From: JAGWBD01 sp965197455
GTDB taxonomy: Bacteria; Chloroflexota; Anaerolineae; Aggregatilineales; Phototrophicaceae
Assembly: GCA_965197455.1 (NCBI GenBank)
Contig: OZ240208.1
Location: forward strand, 868,001 to 932,000
Length of the DNA: 64,000 nt
Direction: 5' to 3'
Part shown: positions 51,056-59,819 of the stretch, one piece after another
Layout of the letters: the number at the start of each line of letters is the position of its first letter
How positions within the stretch are numbered: position 1 is the stretch's first letter
The notes under the pieces: generated by a model
What the model saw: the letters and a program-made list of their open reading frames with translations, nothing else
Told to the model about the DNA's origin: nothing
The model's database searches: none
Made by a program: the position numbers and the translations under genes

Positions 51056-52508
51056 CCTCAAACCACCGTTCAATTACGACCTTGCGATCGGTGTAGAATT
51101 CGATCGAATCGCGACCCTGGCCATGCAGATCGCCGAAGAAAGAGTCCTTCTGGCCACCGAAGGGGAAGGACGCTGAAGGCGCTGCCACACCGATATTCAC
51201 ACCGATGTTGCCGACGTTCACCCGATATTTGAACTCACGGGCGCGCGCGCCGCTGCTGGTGAAAATGCTGGCGCCGTTGCCATAGCGCGAGCGGTTGATG
51301 AGATTAACAGCTTCATCAAAACTGTCGGCGCGCATCAGCGACAGTACGGGGCCGAAAATTTCTTCGCGCGCCACCGACATGTCCGGCGTCACGTCCTCGA
51401 GGATGGTGGGGCCCACAAACATCCCGTCCTCATAGCCCTCAACCTGCAGCTCGCGTCCATCAACGGAAACCTTCGCGCCTTCGCGTTCGCCCTCACCAAT
51501 CATGTTGACGATACGTTCACGCGCCTGGGCACTGACGACCGTGCCCATCTGCGAAGTCTCATCCAGACCGTAGCCAACGCGCAGCCCGGCCACCTGTTTC
51601 ACCAGCTCGTCCCGCAGCCGGTCATAGGCATCGCCCACGCCCACCGCGACCGCCGCCGCCAGGCAGCGCTGTCCGGCGCAGCCATAGGCCGCCCCCAGCA
51701 CATTCTTGACGCTGGCTTCCATGTCAGCGTCGGGCATCACTGCGATGTAGTTCTTGGCACCGCCCTGCGCCTGGACCCGCTTGCCATTACGCGTACAGGT
51801 TTCGTAGATGATCTTTGCCACCGGGCTGGAACCGACGAAGGACACGCCGGCCACGCCAGGGTGCTCCATCACCGCGTGGGCCGAAGCCACGCCGCCATGC
51901 ACCAGATTGACCACGCCTTCCGGCAAGTCGAGCTCGTCCAGCAGCTCGCACATGATCTGCGCGCTCAGCGGAGTCTGGGGCGAAGGTTTGAGGATGAAGG
52001 TGTTGCCACAGGTGATGGCGGTCGGCAGAAACCAGATGGGCACCATGAACGGAAAATTGAAGGGGGTGATGGCGGCAAACACGCCCACCGGCTGCCGCAG
52101 CGTCGTCTCGTCGATGCCGTTGCTGATGTCTTCCACCCCATCGCTGCGCATCATGAAGGGCACGCCGATGCTGAAGTCGATGCTCTCGATGCCGCGCCGC
52201 ACTTCGCCACGCGACTCGTCAAGCGTCTTGCCATTCTCGCGCACCAACACCTCGGCGATGTCATCGAAGCGGTCTTCCACCAGATTCTTGAAGTGATGCA
52301 TGAACTGGGCGCGCTCCATCACCGGTGTGCTGCGCCACTCCGCGAAGGCCGCCTGCGCCGCCCGCACCGCGCGGTCGACGTCCTGCGCGCTCGAATCCGG
52401 GCATTCCGCCAGCAATTCACAGGTGGCCGGATTGTGCACCGGCGTCCAGTCCGTGGTTTCGGCTTCAACCCACTCACCGCCAATGTAGTTTTTCAGTCTC
52501 TCGACCAT
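51042..52508 (-). CDS. mmsA: Methylmalonate-semialdehyde / malonate-semialdehyde dehydrogenase (CoA-acylating)
   Basis: ALDH-superfamily enzyme of 488 residues from the ATG at 52508 (GGGAG upstream), equivalent to IolA/MmsA. Marks are KNYIGGEWVEA, TPFNFPFMVPIWFLPTAITCGNTFILKPS, LVHGG, SFVGSSPVAKIIYE and the catalytic cysteine in GCAGQRCLAAA. It makes acetyl-CoA from malonate semialdehyde or propionyl-CoA from methylmalonate semialdehyde. Beta-alanine transamination by the divergent aminotransferase and inositol breakdown by the iol genes at 25.6-32.8 kb both lead to malonate semialdehyde, so this gene may serve both. Confidence 0.93.
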   Translation of the reverse strand: MVERLKNYIGGEWVEAETTDWTPVHNPATCELLAECPDSSAQDVDRAVRAAQAAFAEWRSTPVMERAQFMHHFKNLVEDRFDDIAEVLVRENGKTLDESRGEVRRGIESIDFSIGVPFMMRSDGVEDISNGIDETTLRQPVGVFAAITPFNFPFMVPIWFLPTAITCGNTFILKPSPQTPLSAQIMCELLDELDLPEGVVNLVHGGVASAHAVMEHPGVAGVSFVGSSPVAKIIYETCTRNGKRVQAQGGAKNYIAVMPDADMEASVKNVLGAAYGCAGQRCLAAAVAVGVGDAYDRLRDELVKQVAGLRVGYGLDETSQMGTVVSAQARERIVNMIGEGEREGAKVSVDGRELQVEGYEDGMFVGPTILEDVTPDMSVAREEIFGPVLSLMRADSFDEAVNLINRSRYGNGASIFTSSGARAREFKYRVNVGNIGVNIGVAAPSASFPFGGQKDSFFGDLHGQGRDSIEFYTDRKVVIERWFEDERA

Positions 52509-52697
52509 GCTTCTCCCGTCCTGCTGACCTGGAACTCCAGATAGTTCCGGCCAGCCTGTGTCTGTCATATGCAGCGGAGTCTACCACAAAACAGGAAGCG
52601 CGCCGTCTGGCGGCACAGGGCATGTACTGGTATTCTGGCCTGAAACCGTCTTTGACAGTGATGTCGTACTGAGCTTGCTTCAGCAGGAGCAGAATCC
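52509..52697. other. Divergent intergenic region between mmsA and aminotransferase
   Basis: A 189-base spacer holding the starts of two divergent units. A perfect TTGACA occurs near 52658 on the plus strand, but no matching -10 box stands at normal spacing. On the minus strand TAGACT near 52580 could serve as a -10 box without a good -35. I see no gene or repeat here. Confidence 0.4.
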
Positions 52698-54005
52698 ATG
52701 GCACAGCAGAATTCCGGCGCCGCGGCGCTGATGGAACGTTACCGACAGCATTTATTCCCTGCCGTCGCACCCTACTATCCTGATCAGCCGATTATTGTTG
52801 ACCACGCCAAAAATCAGGAGCTGTGGGACGTCGATGGCAGGCGCTATCTGGATTTCTTCGGCGGTGTACTGACCGTATCGGTAGGCCACTGCAACGAGGA
52901 AGTCACTGCGCGCACCATCGAACAACTGCAGCGCCTGCAGCACACCTCCACCCTGTTCGTCAATGAAATCATGGTGCAGGTCGCCGAGAAGGTCGCCGCG
53001 CTCACGCCCGGTTCGCTGCAAAAATCCTTCTTCACCAACAGCGGCAGCGAGGCGGACGAGACCGCCATCCTGGCTGCGCGCTGCTATACCGGCAACAATG
53101 ACGTCATTGCCCTGCGTCACGCCTACGCCGGCCGTACGCTGCAGGCGATGAGCCTGACCGCACATGGCAACTGGCGCCTGGGCAACGTGATCGACCCCTA
53201 CATCCGCCACGTGCGCTCGCCCTATACCTATCGCGCTCCGCTGGATCTTACGCCGGAGGAAGTGGTCGACCTCTGCATCGCTGACCTGGAAGAGTTGATC
53301 GCGACCTGCACCCAGGGTCGCCTGGCGGCCTTCATCGCCGAGCCGATTCAGGGCGTTGGCGGTTACATAGTGCCGCCTGCCGACTACTTCGGGCGCGTTG
53401 CGCCCATCATCCGCGCTGCCGGTGGCGTCTTCATCAGCGACGAGGTGCAGACCGGCTGGGGGCGCACTGGCGACCACTGGTGGGGCATCGAACACTGGGG
53501 TGTGGAACCCGACATCATGACCTTCGCCAAGGGCATGGCCAACGGCTCACCCATCGGCTGCACCGTCGCCACGGCAGAAATCGCCGACGCCCTGCCCGGC
53601 ATGACCTTCTCCACTTTCGGCGGCAACCCGGTCACCATGGCGACTGCACTAGCGACCATCGAATATATGGAGCGCAATCAGGTAGAGGTCAACGCCGCCA
53701 GCCAGGGCGCCATTCTGCGTGAAAAGCTCGAGGATCTCGAGGCCGAGTTTGACTTCATCGGTGAGGTGCGCGGCATGGGACTGATGCAGGGCATGGAAAT
53801 CGTCAAACCAGGCCCGGGCCGTGAGCCGGACGCCGCCATGGCCGTGCGGCTGATGGACTCCGCGCGCGACCATGGCATTTTGATTGGCAAGGGCGGCCTG
53901 CATGGCAACGTGATTCGTATCGCCCCCCTGCTCAACGTGGATAGCGCGACAATGGAGGAGGGCTGCGAGCTGCTGTCCATGGCGGTCGCCGGCGCCGTGG
54001 GCTGA
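52698..54005 (+). CDS. Class III PLP aminotransferase (beta-alanine/AGXT2-like)
   Basis: Pyridoxal-phosphate aminotransferase of 435 residues. Motifs are DVDGRRYLDFFGGVLTVSVGH, SFFTNSGSEADETA, the acidic region VFISDEVQTGWGRTGDHWWG and the PLP lysine in FAKGMANGSPIG. The protein resembles alanine-glyoxylate aminotransferase 2 and beta-alanine-pyruvate aminotransferases. Divergent from mmsA, whose substrate malonate semialdehyde it would produce from beta-alanine, it completes the pathway begun by dihydropyrimidinase and beta-ureidopropionase. An ornithine or GABA-type specificity is possible. It heads the plus-strand transporter run. Confidence 0.88.
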   Translation: MAQQNSGAAALMERYRQHLFPAVAPYYPDQPIIVDHAKNQELWDVDGRRYLDFFGGVLTVSVGHCNEEVTARTIEQLQRLQHTSTLFVNEIMVQVAEKVAALTPGSLQKSFFTNSGSEADETAILAARCYTGNNDVIALRHAYAGRTLQAMSLTAHGNWRLGNVIDPYIRHVRSPYTYRAPLDLTPEEVVDLCIADLEELIATCTQGRLAAFIAEPIQGVGGYIVPPADYFGRVAPIIRAAGGVFISDEVQTGWGRTGDHWWGIEHWGVEPDIMTFAKGMANGSPIGCTVATAEIADALPGMTFSTFGGNPVTMATALATIEYMERNQVEVNAASQGAILREKLEDLEAEFDFIGEVRGMGLMQGMEIVKPGPGREPDAAMAVRLMDSARDHGILIGKGGLHGNVIRIAPLLNVDSATMEEGCELLSMAVAGAVG

Positions 54006-54007
54006 GT

Positions 54008-55741
54008 GTGACCGGGCTTCCGCTGCAGCAGACGCGGGTTTCCGCAGCACTGCGCCCCTTCCGTCGCCTGCTGCCACTGCTGCTGACGCTGGCCGCCAGC
54101 GTCCTCGCCATCACCCTGCTGCTGCGCATTGCCGCCTGGGCACCGACGGACGAAACCCTGCTGGACAGCACCTTCGGCGAGCTGGGAAGCTGGGTCGCTT
54201 CACAGTCGGAAGAAGAGACGCCGCGCTCCCTGCTGGGTCAACTTGCCAGAGAGCAGGCGCTCCGTGAAGGCCTGACAGCTTTGCCCGCCGGGCGCCTGCT
54301 CACCTTGTCACGAGCGCTCCTGTTGCTGATCGCCATCCTGCATGTTCTCGTCAGTCTGGCAGCAGTGCTCGGCCTTGTGCTGCAGGCCGCCTGGCTTCGC
54401 TCCGCCCAGATTCTGGCGCTCATGCTGACCATGATCTGGCTGTTCCTGCTGCCTCCGGGTGAGTACAACGAAACCCTCAGTCTCCTTTTGCCCGGTGGCT
54501 TCGCGCTGCTGCTGGCGCTCATGCTGCAGCCTGGCCCTGCGACGAAGACGCTCGGCTTCGTCCTGATCATCACCATGCTGCTGCTCGGCGTACAGAGCCT
54601 AAAGCTCTTCGCCGCGTCCCGCACCTATCTCATCACCACGCCGCTCGAGGCCTGGAGCTATACAGCCCTGCCCGACCTGGACGCCGCCCTGACCGCCCTG
54701 GTGGCCGGTGAGCTGGACGCTGTGCTGGCCGACCGCAGGGACCTGCGCGATATCATGGCGCCCCTGCCCGCCGACCCGGACATCGACCCCGCAAAGACCG
54801 ACTGGCCCCAACTGCGTTACCTGACGCGCCTTGACAGTAACGATGCAGTTCTGGGAATCCTGCCGGTCAAACCTCGTTACCCGGGACGCCTGGCGCTTGC
54901 CACACACAGGGACAGCCCCTTGACCTCGCTACGAGAGCTGCAGGACTTGCGCGCCGGCGTAGTCGCTGACGACTTCGCGGAAACGAAGTACCTCGCGCAG
55001 GAACGCCGCCTGGTGCTGCTGGACATGAAAATTCTGAATGACGTTAATTTGCCGCACTTGCAGCAGATCACCGAGGCCCTGCTGCAGCCGGCGCGCCGCA
55101 ACGGCCCCCTCCTGCTCATCCGCATCCTGATTGAGGCCGCCATCCACACCTGGAGCGAGGCGCTGTTCGGCTTCCTCTTTGGCGCCAGCCTGGGTTTTGT
55201 CCTTGGCAGCGTGTTTGCGCACTTCATGGCGCTGGAGCGTGGCCTCCTGCCCTATGTCGTCGCCTCACAGACCGTGCCCATTCTCGCCATCGCGCCCATG
55301 GTCGTCATCTGGCTGGGCGCCGGTCCGCTATCCGTCGCCGTCATCTCCGCCTACCTGACCTTCTTCCCGGTCACCATCAACACCCTGCGCGGCCTGCGCT
55401 CACCCCATCCCAACGCCTTCGAACTAATGGATTCATGGGGCGCCAGCCGTTGGCAGATCATGTGGAAATTGCGCTTTCGCGCCGCGCTGCCCTACCTCTT
55501 CACTGCGCTCAAGGTCTCCGCAACCGCCAGCGTGGTCGGCGCCATCATCGGCGAATTGCCCTCCAGCATCCGCAGCGGCCTGGGGCGCGCCATTCTCGAC
55601 TTCAGTTCGGACTACAGCGCCGTCTCCACCCCAAAACTCTGGGGCGCCATCCTCGTGGCCGCAACTGTGGGCATGCTCTCCTTCCTGATCGTCAGCCTCG
55701 CCGAATGGCTGGTGTTGCGCAAGAGTGGCGGGAGGAGCTGA
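54008..55741 (+). CDS. SsuC/ThiX-type ABC permease fused to N-terminal membrane and binding-protein-like regions
   Basis: A 577-residue protein, about twice the usual size. Residues 365-577 are a normal SsuC/TauC/ThiX permease (VVASQTVPILAIAPMVVIWLG, the EAA loop around DSWGASRWQIMWKLRFRAALP). Residues 1-200 hold about five hydrophobic helices. Residues 200-345 are hydrophilic and read like a lobe of a solute-binding protein: LDAALTALVAGELDAVLADRRD, then LATHRDSPLTSLRELQDLRAGVV. The frame is continuous. The GTG start follows the aminotransferase stop by two bases, and the stop overlaps the ATPase ATG. A tethered receptor or gating domain is inference. Confidence 0.85.
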   Translation: MTGLPLQQTRVSAALRPFRRLLPLLLTLAASVLAITLLLRIAAWAPTDETLLDSTFGELGSWVASQSEEETPRSLLGQLAREQALREGLTALPAGRLLTLSRALLLLIAILHVLVSLAAVLGLVLQAAWLRSAQILALMLTMIWLFLLPPGEYNETLSLLLPGGFALLLALMLQPGPATKTLGFVLIITMLLLGVQSLKLFAASRTYLITTPLEAWSYTALPDLDAALTALVAGELDAVLADRRDLRDIMAPLPADPDIDPAKTDWPQLRYLTRLDSNDAVLGILPVKPRYPGRLALATHRDSPLTSLRELQDLRAGVVADDFAETKYLAQERRLVLLDMKILNDVNLPHLQQITEALLQPARRNGPLLLIRILIEAAIHTWSEALFGFLFGASLGFVLGSVFAHFMALERGLLPYVVASQTVPILAIAPMVVIWLGAGPLSVAVISAYLTFFPVTINTLRGLRSPHPNAFELMDSWGASRWQIMWKLRFRAALPYLFTALKVSATASVVGAIIGELPSSIRSGLGRAILDFSSDYSAVSTPKLWGAILVAATVGMLSFLIVSLAEWLVLRKSGGRS

Positions 55742-56520
55742 TGTCCAACGCTGTCATCACGGCGCACCAGATCGACAAGGTCTTCAACCCCGACAGTGAA
55801 GAACAGGTCATCGCGCTGCAGGACATCGGGCTTGAGGTGCAGCCAGACGAATTCGTTTCGCTCATCGGCCCTTCCGGTTGCGGCAAGTCCACCCTGTTGC
55901 GCCTGATTGCCGACCTGGTTGCGCCCAGCGCCGGTGAACTGCAGGTTAACGGCAAAACGCCGCATCAGGCCCGCATCGACCGTGACTACGGCATGGTCTT
56001 TCAGGCAGCCACCCTGCTGGAGTGGCGCAGCGTGCGCAAGAACATCGAACTGCCGCTGGAAATCCAGGGCGTTCCGGCGCAGGAACGGCAGCAGCAAGCG
56101 CAGGCAGCGCTGGAGCTGGTGGAGCTGGGCGGCTTCGGCGACCACTGGCCCTGGCAGCTCTCCGGCGGCATGCAACAACGTGTCGCTATTGCCCGCGCGC
56201 TGGTCTTTCAGCCCTCACTGCTGCTGATGGACGAACCCTTCGGCGCGCTGGACGAGTTCACGCGCGAGCGCATGAATATGGAGCTGCTGCGTATCTGGCG
56301 CGAGACAGACACCACCGTCCTCTTCGTCACGCACAGTATTCCCGAGGCCATCTTCCTTTCCAGCCGCGTCGTCGTCATGTCCCCCCGGCCCGGCCGCATC
56401 ACCGCCATCGTGGACGTAGACCTGTCGCGCCCGCGTGATTTCGAAACGCGTGCCCGGCCACAGTTTCATGAGCAGGTAGCCCAGGTGCGGGAGCTCTTGC
56501 GCGATGCCCATGGAGGGTGA
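55741..56520 (+). CDS. ABC transporter ATPase, SsuB/TauB/ThiZ type
   Basis: A 259-residue cytosolic ATPase for the NMT1-type importer. Walker A is GPSGCGKST, the signature LSGGMQQR, Walker B LLLMDEPFGALD, and the switch histidine is in VTHSIPEAIFLS. A Q-loop glutamine is seen in MVFQAATLLEW. The ATG at 55741 overlaps the permease stop (TGATG). The position of the gene between two permease genes indicates a heterodimeric membrane unit driven by this ATPase. Confidence 0.92.
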   Translation: MSNAVITAHQIDKVFNPDSEEQVIALQDIGLEVQPDEFVSLIGPSGCGKSTLLRLIADLVAPSAGELQVNGKTPHQARIDRDYGMVFQAATLLEWRSVRKNIELPLEIQGVPAQERQQQAQAALELVELGGFGDHWPWQLSGGMQQRVAIARALVFQPSLLLMDEPFGALDEFTRERMNMELLRIWRETDTTVLFVTHSIPEAIFLSSRVVVMSPRPGRITAIVDVDLSRPRDFETRARPQFHEQVAQVRELLRDAHGG

Positions 56521-56523
56521 GCG

Positions 56524-57339
56524 GTGAACAGGGCCGACATCAGGGCGCGCCTGCGCAGACTCACCCCGACCCTCCTGGTCGCCGTCGTATTCCTGAGCGT
56601 CTGGGAGCTGGCCGTCCTCGTCCTCGGTATTCGCGAGTTCATCCTGCCGCCGCCCAGCAGCATCCTTGCCGAATTCAATGAAGAGCTGCAGATCTTCCTC
56701 GGCGCCAGCGGCGAATCCATACTCTTCAGCGCGGCCCGCGCAACTCTGTGGTCGGCCGTCGGTGGCTTCGTGCTCGGCTGCGGCGCAGGCATACTGACCG
56801 CGCTCGTCACGTCCCGTTGGACCATCATCAGCGAGGCGACCATGCCCTTCGCCATCGCCGCCAACTCAGTACCCATTATTGCCTTCGCGCCCATCATGAA
56901 CAACTGGTTCGGCATCACCAACCCGGCCTCCAAGATGGCCATCGTCGCCATCATCGTCTTCTTCCCGGCCATGATCAACACGGTTCGAGGCCTGACCCTG
57001 GTGGACGCAAACCAGCTGGAGTTGATGGCCTCTTGCGCGGCCAGTCCCGCGCGCATCCTGCGTTCGCTGCGCATCCCCAACGCCCTGCCCTTCATCTTCA
57101 GCGCACTGCGCGTGGCCAGTTCACTGAGCGTGATTGGCGCGGTTGTTTCGGAGTTCTTCGGCGGACCGCGCGCCACGCTCGGCGTCTACATCACCCAGGA
57201 AGCCTCTGGCTTCAATTTCGCCAGCGCCTGGGCCGCCATCCTGATGGCCTCCCTCATCGGCATCTTTTTCTACAGCGTCGTGGTACTGCTGGAATACTGG
57301 CTGATGCCCTGGCAGCGCGCCCGTCAGCGCAGCGGTTAG
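56524..57339 (+). CDS. ABC transporter permease, SsuC/TauC/ThiX type
   Basis: A conventional 271-residue permease with about six membrane segments. The start ILPPPSSILAEFNEEL, the segment IAANSVPIIAFAPIMNNWFGI and the coupling loop ELMASCAASPARILRSLRIPNALPFIFSALR are typical. GTG start four bases after the ATPase gene. It is likely the partner of the enlarged permease at 54008-55741. The family imports sulfonates, taurine, nitrate or thiamin pyrimidines. The NMT1-like receptor downstream and the pyrimidine genes favour a pyrimidine-type substrate. Confidence 0.9.
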   Translation: MNRADIRARLRRLTPTLLVAVVFLSVWELAVLVLGIREFILPPPSSILAEFNEELQIFLGASGESILFSAARATLWSAVGGFVLGCGAGILTALVTSRWTIISEATMPFAIAANSVPIIAFAPIMNNWFGITNPASKMAIVAIIVFFPAMINTVRGLTLVDANQLELMASCAASPARILRSLRIPNALPFIFSALRVASSLSVIGAVVSEFFGGPRATLGVYITQEASGFNFASAWAAILMASLIGIFFYSVVVLLEYWLMPWQRARQRSG

Positions 57340-57351
57340 GCCTGCTGCAGG

Positions 57352-57495
57352 TGACTTCGCGCAGCGTCTCAATAAACTCCACCAGACGCTGGACGGAGCG
57401 GTCTATGCTGCCTGCGGCCGGGAGGTTGCCGTGCTGGATGACGAGGAGTTGTTTCCTGGTCATCTGCTGAATGCCTTGCCAGCCGGTGGCCCTGA
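57352..57495 (-). pseudogene. Possible remnant of a coding sequence in a 215-base spacer
   Basis: Between the permease and the dppA-like gene, the minus strand encodes a coding-like stretch (TGWQGIQQMTRKQLLVIQH then NLPAAGSIDRSVQRLVEF and IETLREV) with the G/C-rich third positions of real genes. The frame has no proper start context or nearby stop of its own and runs on antisense to the permease. It may be a decayed gene end left by rearrangement, or chance. I do not recognise the family. Confidence 0.2.
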
Positions 57496-57554
57496 TGGTA
57501 ACTATCCCGGTGTTGAAAAATCTTTTACACATAATCGAGTACGAGGACTGCATA

Positions 57555-58388
57555 ATGAAAATCCTTGTCATGACCGATATGGAAGGTGTCAGCGGCATCG
57601 TTACCTGGGGACGCGTAGGCAGCGGCAAGCCGATGTACGACGAAGGGCGCAGGCTGTACACGGCGGAGGTCAACGCGGCGGTGCGCGGCGCAAGCCGTGC
57701 GGGGGCCAACGAGATTGTCGTGGTGGATGGACACAACGCCGGCGGCGATAATCAGGGCAATTCCCTGATTCCGGAAATGCTGGACCCCGCCTGCGAGTGG
57801 GTGGCGCATCATCCCTGGACGCGGTACACGGAGCTGCTTGAGCAGGGCGCCGACGCCTGCCTGATGGTTGGCTACCACGCGCGCGCTCACACGCCGGATG
57901 GCGTCCTGAGCCACACCATCACCAGTGTGAAGTGGCACAATCTGTGGTTCAACGGAGAACTGGTCGGCGAGATAGCGGTTAACGCGGCGCTCTGCGGGCA
58001 CTATGGCTGCCCGGTGCTGCTGATGACCGGTGACGAAGCCGTCTGCCGCGAAGCGACGGCGCTGTTCGGCGATGGACTGACGACCGTCGCTGTGAAGCGG
58101 GGGCTGACGCGCTATTCTGCCCGCCAGATTCCGCCCGTCCGCGCCCGCGAAATGATTGAAGCGGGAGCATATCAGGCGCTGCAAAATCTCGATGCTGTCC
58201 CGCTTTACCTGCCATCATCGCCAGTAACCATCACGGCCCAGATTACCAAGGCGGAGATGCTGGAAGATTTCCGCGGCAGGCCGGGGCTGGAGCTGGACTA
58301 TGCCGCCTCGAAGGTCAGCAGCCGCGCCGAAACCTGGGTGGAGGCCTGGGACCAAATCTGGGACTGGTCAGTCGGCCAGTCTGGTTAA
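57555..58388 (+). CDS. DppA-family D-aminopeptidase (M55)
   Basis: Zinc peptidase of 277 residues related to Bacillus DppA. The ligands of that enzyme are recognisable: Asp8 and Glu10 in MTDMEG, His60 in VVVDGHNAGG, His108 in GYHARA and Glu139 near GELVGEI, with His120 as probable general base. GAGGA precedes the ATG at 57555. DppA cleaves D-Ala-containing peptides. Here it stands between the importer's permease and receptor genes, which suggests an amide or peptide substrate rather than pure pyrimidine transport, or simply a separate unit. The function in this setting is open. Confidence 0.9.
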   Translation: MKILVMTDMEGVSGIVTWGRVGSGKPMYDEGRRLYTAEVNAAVRGASRAGANEIVVVDGHNAGGDNQGNSLIPEMLDPACEWVAHHPWTRYTELLEQGADACLMVGYHARAHTPDGVLSHTITSVKWHNLWFNGELVGEIAVNAALCGHYGCPVLLMTGDEAVCREATALFGDGLTTVAVKRGLTRYSARQIPPVRAREMIEAGAYQALQNLDAVPLYLPSSPVTITAQITKAEMLEDFRGRPGLELDYAASKVSSRAETWVEAWDQIWDWSVGQSG

Positions 58389-58493
58389 GCGCAAGGACAG
58401 CATCAGCGACTGCGGCCGGGAATACACTGTTCTGGATAGAGACGTGGCAGGTGTGCACGTCAGCGATGTCTAAACCCGGCTTTAAGGCAGCAT

Positions 58494-58523
58494 TTGGCGG
58501 TCAACGCCGTCGGGCAGTATACT
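58494..58523 (+). promoter_or_regulatory. Putative promoter for the NMT1-like binding protein
   Basis: TTGGCG and TATACT are separated by 18 bases, ending about 43 bases before the ATG at 58567. It lies in a 178-base spacer after dppA, which otherwise shows no gene, and suggests independent high expression of the receptor. Confidence 0.45.
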
Positions 58524-58566
58524 CCCTTTGATGCAACTTCCACTCGACCATTCAGGAGGATTAGTC

Positions 58567-59664
58567 ATGCGCAAGATTGTTCTGTTGTTCGCCGCGCTCA
58601 CGCTGCTGCTGTCCTTCGGCGCCGTGACCGCACAAGATGAAATGGTGCCGGTGCGGCTGCAGCTGCAATGGGTTGCCCAATCGCAATTCGCTGGCTACTA
58701 CGCCGCCGTCGATCAGGGCTTCTACGCCGATGAGGGGCTCGACGTCACCATTCTCGAGGGCGCCGTTGAAATCGTGCCCCAGCAGGTCGTCACCTCCGGC
58801 GGCGCCGAGTTCGGCATCGCCTGGGTGCCCAAGGTGCTGGAATCCAGTGAGGCGGGCGCCAACCTCGTCAACATCGCCCAGGTCTTCCAGCGCAGCGGCA
58901 CCCTTGAAGTCTCATTCGTCGATACCGGCATCGAATCGGTTGAGGATTTCCGCGGCATGCGTATCGGCACCTGGGGCTTCGGCAACGAACACGAACTCTT
59001 CGCCGCCATGCGCGCCATGGATATCGACCCGAATAACCCGGAGGACGTCACCGTCGTGCAGCAGCCCTTCGATATGTCATTGCTGCTCAATGGCGAACTC
59101 GATGCTGCCGAGGCGATGACCTACAACGAATACGCTCAGGTGCTTGAAGCCGTCAACCCCGATACGGGCGAACTGTATCAGCCGGAAGACCTGAACGTCA
59201 TCAACTTCAATGATGTTGGCACGGGAATGTTGCAGGATCACGTCTTTGTCAACGCCGACTGGCTGGCGGAAGAAGGCAATGCAGACCTTGCGGTCTCCTT
59301 CCTCAAGGCAAGTTTCCGAGGCTGGATCTACTGCCGTGACAACCCCGATGAATGCGTCGAAATCGTGCTGGAAAATGGCTCGACCCTTGGCGAAAGCCAT
59401 CAGACCTGGCAGTTGAACGAAATCAGCAAGCTGATCTGGCCTTCACCAGAAGGTATCGGCGTCATGGACGCAGACCAGTGGGCGCAGACAGTAGCTGTCG
59501 CTCTGGAGGGTGAGGTCATCAGTGAAGAGCCGTCGGAAGGCGCTTACCGCAGTGACCTTGCAGCGGCGGCGCTTGAATCGCTGGGCATGAGCATGCCCGA
59601 CACCGATGTGACCGGCGAGGACTGGGAACCGGTCGAGGTCATGCTGCGTCCCGGCGGCGAGTAG
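58567..59664 (+). CDS. NMT1/THI5-like ABC transporter substrate-binding protein
   Basis: Exported receptor of 365 residues from the ATG at 58567 (AGGAGG upstream). The signal peptide MRKIVLLFAALTLLLSFGAVTA ends before QDE. The mature part begins VPVRLQLQWVAQSQFAGYYAAVDQGFYADEGLDV, the family signature, and continues with GIAWVPKVLES and IGTWGFGNEHELFAA. ThiY-type proteins bind formylaminopyrimidines and related small heterocycles. With the permease/ATPase genes just upstream and the pyrimidine operon nearby, uptake of a pyrimidine or its degradation product is the best guess. Confidence 0.92.
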   Translation: MRKIVLLFAALTLLLSFGAVTAQDEMVPVRLQLQWVAQSQFAGYYAAVDQGFYADEGLDVTILEGAVEIVPQQVVTSGGAEFGIAWVPKVLESSEAGANLVNIAQVFQRSGTLEVSFVDTGIESVEDFRGMRIGTWGFGNEHELFAAMRAMDIDPNNPEDVTVVQQPFDMSLLLNGELDAAEAMTYNEYAQVLEAVNPDTGELYQPEDLNVINFNDVGTGMLQDHVFVNADWLAEEGNADLAVSFLKASFRGWIYCRDNPDECVEIVLENGSTLGESHQTWQLNEISKLIWPSPEGIGVMDADQWAQTVAVALEGEVISEEPSEGAYRSDLAAAALESLGMSMPDTDVTGEDWEPVEVMLRPGGE

Positions 59665-59690
59665 CCCCAATCTGATATTCAGGCATAACG

Positions 59691-59724
59691 ACACGCCCAC
59701 CAGTCGGTGGGCGTGTTTCGTTTC
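59691..59724 (+). terminator. Rho-independent-like terminator after the binding-protein gene
   Basis: A perfect 11-bp stem ACACGCCCACC / GGTGGGCGTGT with a four-base loop, followed by TTCGTTTC. It lies 26 bases after the stop. The core CACGCCCACC-N4-GGTGGGCGTG recurs in the terminator at 60285-60314. Confidence 0.8.
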
Positions 59725-59819
59725 TACCGATCCGGGGAACGAGAATCATGCACAATCCTCCGGCGCCATTATTGCCCACTACAATTGACGCCTGGCCAGG
59801 ATTTGCCCCATCCCTTTAA

